Shown in pieces: positions 60,534 through 64,000 of a stretch of DNA of 64,000 nucleotides (within the stretch, counting starts at the first letter, position 1; every line of letters begins with the position of its first letter). A program made the translations under genes and the position numbers. Origin of the DNA: Bradyrhizobium sp. CCBAU 51765 (GTDB lineage: Bacteria; Pseudomonadota; Alphaproteobacteria; Rhizobiales; Xanthobacteraceae); assembly GCF_015291725.1 (NCBI RefSeq), contig NZ_CP030038.1, forward strand, positions 6,313,001 through 6,377,000, given 5' to 3'. The notes beneath the pieces are model-generated. The model was not told where the DNA came from. It did not search any database and saw only the letters and a list, made by a program, of their open reading frames with translations.

Positions 60534-62042
60534 CTACGTCCCCTTTGGCCGCACGATGGCCCAGCCGATGCGGAGCAGCTGCTGGCGGCCGGTCACCAGC
60601 CATTCGAAGGCGCGCGGGACTTCCGGCACGATGCCGGGGAAGCGCTTGAGGATGTCCGGCGGCGGGGTGCCGGCGGTATCGGATGCGCGCCAGACCACGA
60701 CGCCCCCGGTCTCGCTGAATTTTGCCTGATTCATCCACGGCGTGCGCGCAGGATCGGCATCGATGAACAGATGCGGCCGGCCGGAATGCAGCGCGATCAG
60801 GCTGGCGAGTTGCGTCTCGCCGGCGACGGCACGCAGGCGATGGTTGGTGCGACGGGCAAAGCTCTCGTCGAAGAAGTCCGAGATCGCGCGCGCCGGCATC
60901 GAGGTCGCAATCTCGTTGGCGCCGGTCCACGGCAGGAACAGGACGGCCAGCACCACGCCGGCGGCGGGCGCGACGATGGCAGCAGCCCATACCGTGCGCA
61001 GCATCCGCGTGCGGCGCATCGCGATGAGATCTCCGGCCGCAACGACCACGGCAAGCCCGGGCATGACCAGCACGACACCGGCGCCGCCGACGACGGAGTC
61101 GAGCCCGAGCAGGCCGGAGATCAGCACCGCGCCGAGCGGCGGAGCCAGCGCGAAGAAATACACGAAGTTGCGCGCAAGCGGCTGGACCGTCGGGCGGTAG
61201 ATGATCGGCGGTTCCTCGCCCTTGCCGTCGAACAGCCCGGTGTTGAGGAAGGTCAGCGCCGGGATCGCGGCAGCCCCGAGCACCAGGCCGCCGAACAGCC
61301 AGGCCGCATGCAGCGCACGAGCGTTGAGCTCGGCGACTTGCGGCAAGGCCGGCATCGTCAACGTCTCGGCCCGCATCAGCCACACCGCATAGGGCAACGC
61401 CAGCACGGCGACGACGATCAGTGCAAAGAGCGGATCGAGCCCACGCAGGGTCCGGCGGCCGCCGGCGGTCGAGACCGCGAAGACGACGATCAGCCCGAGC
61501 AGAAAGATCGCCGCCGGCGTCGTCAGCAGCAGGAGGCCCGCTTCGATCGACCAGGCGAACCAGGCATTGCCGCGGCGCAGGCCGATGATCTGCCAGGAAT
61601 GCAGCAGCAACAGCGCCCAGAGCGGCCGCGCCAGCACCAGGGGACCGAAGTCGAGCGCAGGCGAGGAGAAGGCCAGCACTGTCATCGTCAGCAGCACGGC
61701 GAGCACCGCCTGCTGCGAGCCGACCACGGCGCGGGAGAGATGATAGAGCGCGATGAAGGTCGCGATCTCGCAGAGCTGGGCGAGGACATAGACGCCCAGC
61801 ATGTGGCCGCCGGCGGCGCGATAGGCGATGTCGGCGAGCCAGACCGGCAACGGCGGGCCGAGATCGGTGCCGACCTGGTATTCCCTGCCGAAGGCCAGCA
61901 GCGTCGCGAGGCTGCCGGGCGGGCTGCGGTAGAACACCAGCGCCACGAACAGCCACATCAAAGCCTGGAGCAGCACGGCAATCCACACGATCAGCCGCGG
62001 CCGGGCGCGAATGAGCTCGATGACCAGGGAGGTAAACCGCAT
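60534..62042 (-). CDS. Membrane protein, GT39-like glycosyltransferase
   Basis: 502 residues with about 11-13 membrane helices. The first periplasmic loop 'FGREYQVGTDLGPPLPVWLADIAYRAAGG' has the charged D/E pattern expected of ArnT/PMT (GT-C) enzymes, and 'LYHLSRAVVGSQQAVLAVLLTMTVLAFSSPALDF' follows. A soluble C-terminal domain begins near residue 395. Probably adds a sugar from polyprenyl phosphate to lipid or protein; the acceptor is unknown. Confidence 0.75.
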   Translation of the reverse strand: MRFTSLVIELIRARPRLIVWIAVLLQALMWLFVALVFYRSPPGSLATLLAFGREYQVGTDLGPPLPVWLADIAYRAAGGHMLGVYVLAQLCEIATFIALYHLSRAVVGSQQAVLAVLLTMTVLAFSSPALDFGPLVLARPLWALLLLHSWQIIGLRRGNAWFAWSIEAGLLLLTTPAAIFLLGLIVVFAVSTAGGRRTLRGLDPLFALIVVAVLALPYAVWLMRAETLTMPALPQVAELNARALHAAWLFGGLVLGAAAIPALTFLNTGLFDGKGEEPPIIYRPTVQPLARNFVYFFALAPPLGAVLISGLLGLDSVVGGAGVVLVMPGLAVVVAAGDLIAMRRTRMLRTVWAAAIVAPAAGVVLAVLFLPWTGANEIATSMPARAISDFFDESFARRTNHRLRAVAGETQLASLIALHSGRPHLFIDADPARTPWMNQAKFSETGGVVVWRASDTAGTPPPDILKRFPGIVPEVPRAFEWLVTGRQQLLRIGWAIVRPKGT

Positions 62043-62190
62043 GCAACGTCCGAATGATGCAGCCAGTCCAGCCGGCCCTATTCGCTCACGAACACTTTGA
62101 TAAGGGGCACCGCGCGTCGTGGCAACTTCGGTCTGCCCCCTCTCCCCGTTCTTACCGGCTGAGGCACAAGCACACCTGAGCTATCGGTCG

Positions 62191-62254
62191 TCATGCCCGG
62201 GCCTGGGACGATGCGTAAGGCGTGGATGGCCGGGTCAGCCCGGCCATGACGGAT
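62191..62254. repeat. Short palindromic repeat
   Basis: GTCATGCCCGGGCC and 'GATGGCCGGGTCAGCCCGGCCATGACG'-type arms (GGCCGGGTCAGCCCGGCC inside) are inverted. It sits between rnhB and the GT39-like gene. Confidence 0.55.
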
Positions 62255-62274
62255 GGTAGAGCTGTGGGGTCGAT

Positions 62275-63147
62275 TTAGAGATTTGCCGAGACGTCGATCT
62301 CGACGGCTGTGTCCACTTGCACCTCGACCGCTGTCACCGCGAACAGATCCTGCACCGGCTCGACCGTCCACGGCATGTGCTTGGCGCGGGCGGCGACGAC
62401 GGGAGCGAAGAAGCTGCGGTGGTGGATGGTTGGACCCAGGCGGTCGAGCGCGTCGAGGTGCTCGGGGACGGCGTAGCCCTTGTGCTGCTCGAAGCCGTAG
62501 CCGGGGCAGTCCTGCGCCAACGCGCACATCAGCCGGTCGCGCGTCACCTTGGCGACGATGGATGCCGCGGCGATCGACAGCACGATACCGTCGCCGCCGA
62601 TCACGGCCTCGCAGTCGCATTCGGTGTCGAGCCGGTCGCGGCCGTCGACGAAGACATGCCTGGGCGTCTCGGGCAGTGCCACCACGGCGCGCTTCAGCGC
62701 CCACAGCGAGGCACGCAGGATGTTGTCGCGGTCGATCCGCGAGGGCGAGGCGACGGCGACCGAGACCTGCGCGGTGGCGCAGATCTTGTCGAACAGCTTC
62801 TCGCGCTCCTCGGCAGTCAGCCGCTTCGAATCATCGATGCCGCGCGGGATGCGATCGGGATCGAGAATCACAGCCGCCGCCACCACGGGACCGGCCAGCG
62901 GGCCGCGGCCGGCCTCGTCGCACCCGGCAACCGGCCAGACGCCGCGCTTGATCAGCGCACGCTCGCGGCGGAAGCTGGGGGGAGCAATGGCAATGATGCC
63001 TTTCCTGCCGGCAGGAACCTTCGGAGCCTTGACTGCAGATGTTTTGGCCGCAGGCGTCTCAGCCAGCTTGGCAGACGCAGCCTTCTTCGCAGACGCCATT
63101 TTTGGCGCGTCCTTGGCTGGGTTCTTGGCGGAATTGTCCCGAATCAT
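62275..63147 (-). CDS. rnhB: Ribonuclease HII with basic N-terminal extension
   Basis: 290 residues; usual length is about 200-230. The catalytic core starts at about 71 with 'PVAGCDEAGRGPLAGPVVAAAVIL' (Asp77, Glu78), then 'FVDGRDRLD' and 'AASIVAKVTRDRLM', the remaining acidic residues. Cleaves RNA in RNA-DNA hybrids and single ribonucleotides in DNA. Residues 1-50 are Lys/Ala-rich, similar in style to the ppdK extension. The ATG at 63147 is chosen; a longer start at 63183 lengthens only the extension. Confidence 0.93.
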   Translation of the reverse strand: MIRDNSAKNPAKDAPKMASAKKAASAKLAETPAAKTSAVKAPKVPAGRKGIIAIAPPSFRRERALIKRGVWPVAGCDEAGRGPLAGPVVAAAVILDPDRIPRGIDDSKRLTAEEREKLFDKICATAQVSVAVASPSRIDRDNILRASLWALKRAVVALPETPRHVFVDGRDRLDTECDCEAVIGGDGIVLSIAAASIVAKVTRDRLMCALAQDCPGYGFEQHKGYAVPEHLDALDRLGPTIHHRSFFAPVVAARAKHMPWTVEPVQDLFAVTAVEVQVDTAVEIDVSANL

Positions 63148-63219
63148 AGCCGGGATCGTGCGCAAGGGGCTTCGCCGGCGCAACCGGGAACCCAGGATAT
63201 TCCCACTATTCAGGCCGTC

Positions 63220-63675
63220 CTAGTCCGCCAGATGCACCCGGCGGTCCTCGCCCACCTCGATACCGGGCGCGACCACGACCTCCCAAGGATGGCCGTCGGG
63301 GTCGGTGAAATAGCCGGAGTAGCCGCCGTAGTCGGTCTCGTGCGCCGCCTTCAGCAAGCTGGCCCCCTTCCCGATGGCGAAGGCCAGCACCGCATCGACC
63401 TCCTCATGCGTCCGGCAGTTCCAGGCGAGCGTCATGCCGCGAAAAGTCGACGGCCTCGGCGCGTCCTGCAAGGTCGCATCTGCAGCGAGCTGCTCCCACG
63501 GATACAGGGCGAGCACCGGACCGCCGGTATCGTAGAAGGCGACGGCCTCGCCGGTTGCCTTCAGCCGGCGCGAGAAGCCGAGTGCATCGTAAAAGGCGAT
63601 GCTGGCGCGGATGTCTCTCACGCCAAGCGTGACGACGGTGAGCCTCGGCACCGGAGCCGCCAATTCCTGACTCAT
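63220..63675 (-). CDS. VOC-family (glyoxalase/bleomycin-resistance fold) protein
   Basis: 151 residues. Paired beta-alpha-beta-beta-beta modules: 'LTVVTLGVRDIRASIAFYDALGFSRRLKATGEAVAFYDTGGPVLALYPW' and 'DYGGYSGYFTDPDGHPWEVV'. The second module ends with the usual 'DPDGHPWEV' metal-type motif. The substrate is unknown. GAAGAGG before the ATG at 63675 supports this start. It lies 23 bp after the radical SAM gene on the same strand. Confidence 0.88.
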   Translation of the reverse strand: MSQELAAPVPRLTVVTLGVRDIRASIAFYDALGFSRRLKATGEAVAFYDTGGPVLALYPWEQLAADATLQDAPRPSTFRGMTLAWNCRTHEEVDAVLAFAIGKGASLLKAAHETDYGGYSGYFTDPDGHPWEVVVAPGIEVGEDRRVHLAD

Positions 63676-63698
63676 ACCATGCCTCTTCCACCTTCCCG

Positions 63699-64000
63699 TC
63701 AGAACAGGCTGAGCTGATCGCCGTTCCGCTTCGGCCGCGCAAAGTGATCCGTGGTCAGCTTGGAACGCCGCTTGTTGAGACCGAGCCTGTCGCAGGCGAT
63801 CTCGAAGCGGCGGCCGATGGTCCAGGCCATCGGGCCGGTACCCTTCATCCGCTCGCCCCATTTCGCATCGTAGTCGCGCCCGCCGCGCATGTCGCGAATC
63901 AGGGTGAAGACGTGGCGATAGCGGTCCGGATAGTTCGCCATCAGCCATTCGCGGAAGAGATCGCGAACCTCGAGCGGCAGTCGCAGCAGCACATAGGAGG
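63699..64000 (-). CDS. PA0069-family radical SAM protein, C-terminal part only
   Basis: About 100 residues, open to the end of the window. 'YVLLRLPLEVRDLFREWLMANYPDRYRHVFTLIRDMRGGRDYDAKWGERMKGTGPMAWTIGRRFEIACDRLGLNKR' and the ending 'RNGDQLSLF' match the C-terminal tail of PA0069-type radical SAM proteins (SplB-related). The radical SAM CxxxCxxC core would be beyond 64000. The 'GDQLSLF' end may be a beta-clamp-like peptide; that is only a resemblance. Co-directional with the VOC gene. Confidence 0.82.
   Translation of the reverse strand, partial: SYVLLRLPLEVRDLFREWLMANYPDRYRHVFTLIRDMRGGRDYDAKWGERMKGTGPMAWTIGRRFEIACDRLGLNKRRSKLTTDHFARPKRNGDQLSLF

Overview
The window is a stretch of GC-rich chromosome from an alphaproteobacterium of the Bradyrhizobium/Rhodopseudomonas group. 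The assignment rests on protein style (DUF1236, DUF6894, TIGR02301, a cytosolic S49 peptidase), GC-biased codons, and many short palindromic intergenic repeats of the types 'GTCATTCCGGGGC...GAATGAC', 'CTCTCCCGCTTGCGGGAGAG' and 'CATCCTTCGAGACGC...CTCCTCAGGATGAGG'. Most of the window is housekeeping or metabolic sequence. There is no prophage, CRISPR array, secretion system or biosynthetic island. One IS5-family insertion sequence is present.

Layout. 0.1-2 kb: an MFS exporter and its TetR regulator, with matching operators in front of each. 2-3 kb: no convincing gene, but a strongly folded repeat-like element. 3-6.7 kb: a D-carbamoylase-type hydrolase, two small hypotheticals, an orphan Bug/TctC binding protein, and a frameshifted gene. 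6.8-10.4 kb: tRNA-Pro(CGG), then a Sua5/TsaC protein, an FAD-linked 2-hydroxyacid dehydrogenase, a GNAT enzyme and a NudK-like Nudix enzyme. 10.7-12.9 kb: a GrdB/PrdB-like protein paired with a class III CoA-transferase. 13-14.8 kb: YedK/HMCES, a hypothetical and a Nudix hydrolase. 14.8-16 kb: the IS5-family element. 16-24 kb: small secreted and hypothetical proteins, a sulfurtransferase, dihydroorotase, then the overlapping ygfZ-tag-HD genes, a tyrosine-phosphatase-like protein and an NrtR/NadQ-like regulator. 24-30.5 kb: a large DUF2339 membrane protein and two tandem chemoreceptors. 30.6-34 kb: hypotheticals, an AcuI/YhdH reductase and an MFS transporter. 34.3-38.2 kb: the nadABC operon behind two matching palindromic operators. 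38.4-43.4 kb: a SleB-type cell wall hydrolase and pyruvate phosphate dikinase with an unusual Lys/Ala/Pro-rich N-terminus. 43.5-47.5 kb: DUF3096, DUF1236 and glyQS. 47.8-51.3 kb: a small membrane protein, an S49 peptidase, a DUF2007/methyltransferase pair and a divergent polyprenyl diphosphate synthase. 51.8-54.7 kb: an HxlR regulator behind a perfect palindrome, a KAS II-like synthase, a small ORF and an alpha/beta hydrolase. 54.8-60.4 kb: ispE, a TPR protein, ETF-ubiquinone oxidoreductase and a family-4-like uracil-DNA glycosylase lacking two cluster cysteines. 60.5-64 kb: a GT39-like membrane protein, RNase HII, a VOC protein and the C-terminal part of a radical SAM protein that runs off the window.

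Functional links. The NrtR/NadQ-like regulator (22984-23952) and the nadABC operon with its paired operators are the most coherent possible regulator-target pair. The TetR/MFS and HxlR/KAS II pairs each carry a visible operator. Nothing here is a clearly new multi-gene system. The strongest candidates for something undescribed are the folded noncoding element at about 2.33-2.93 kb, the GrdB-like/CoA-transferase pair and the atypical uracil-DNA glycosylase.
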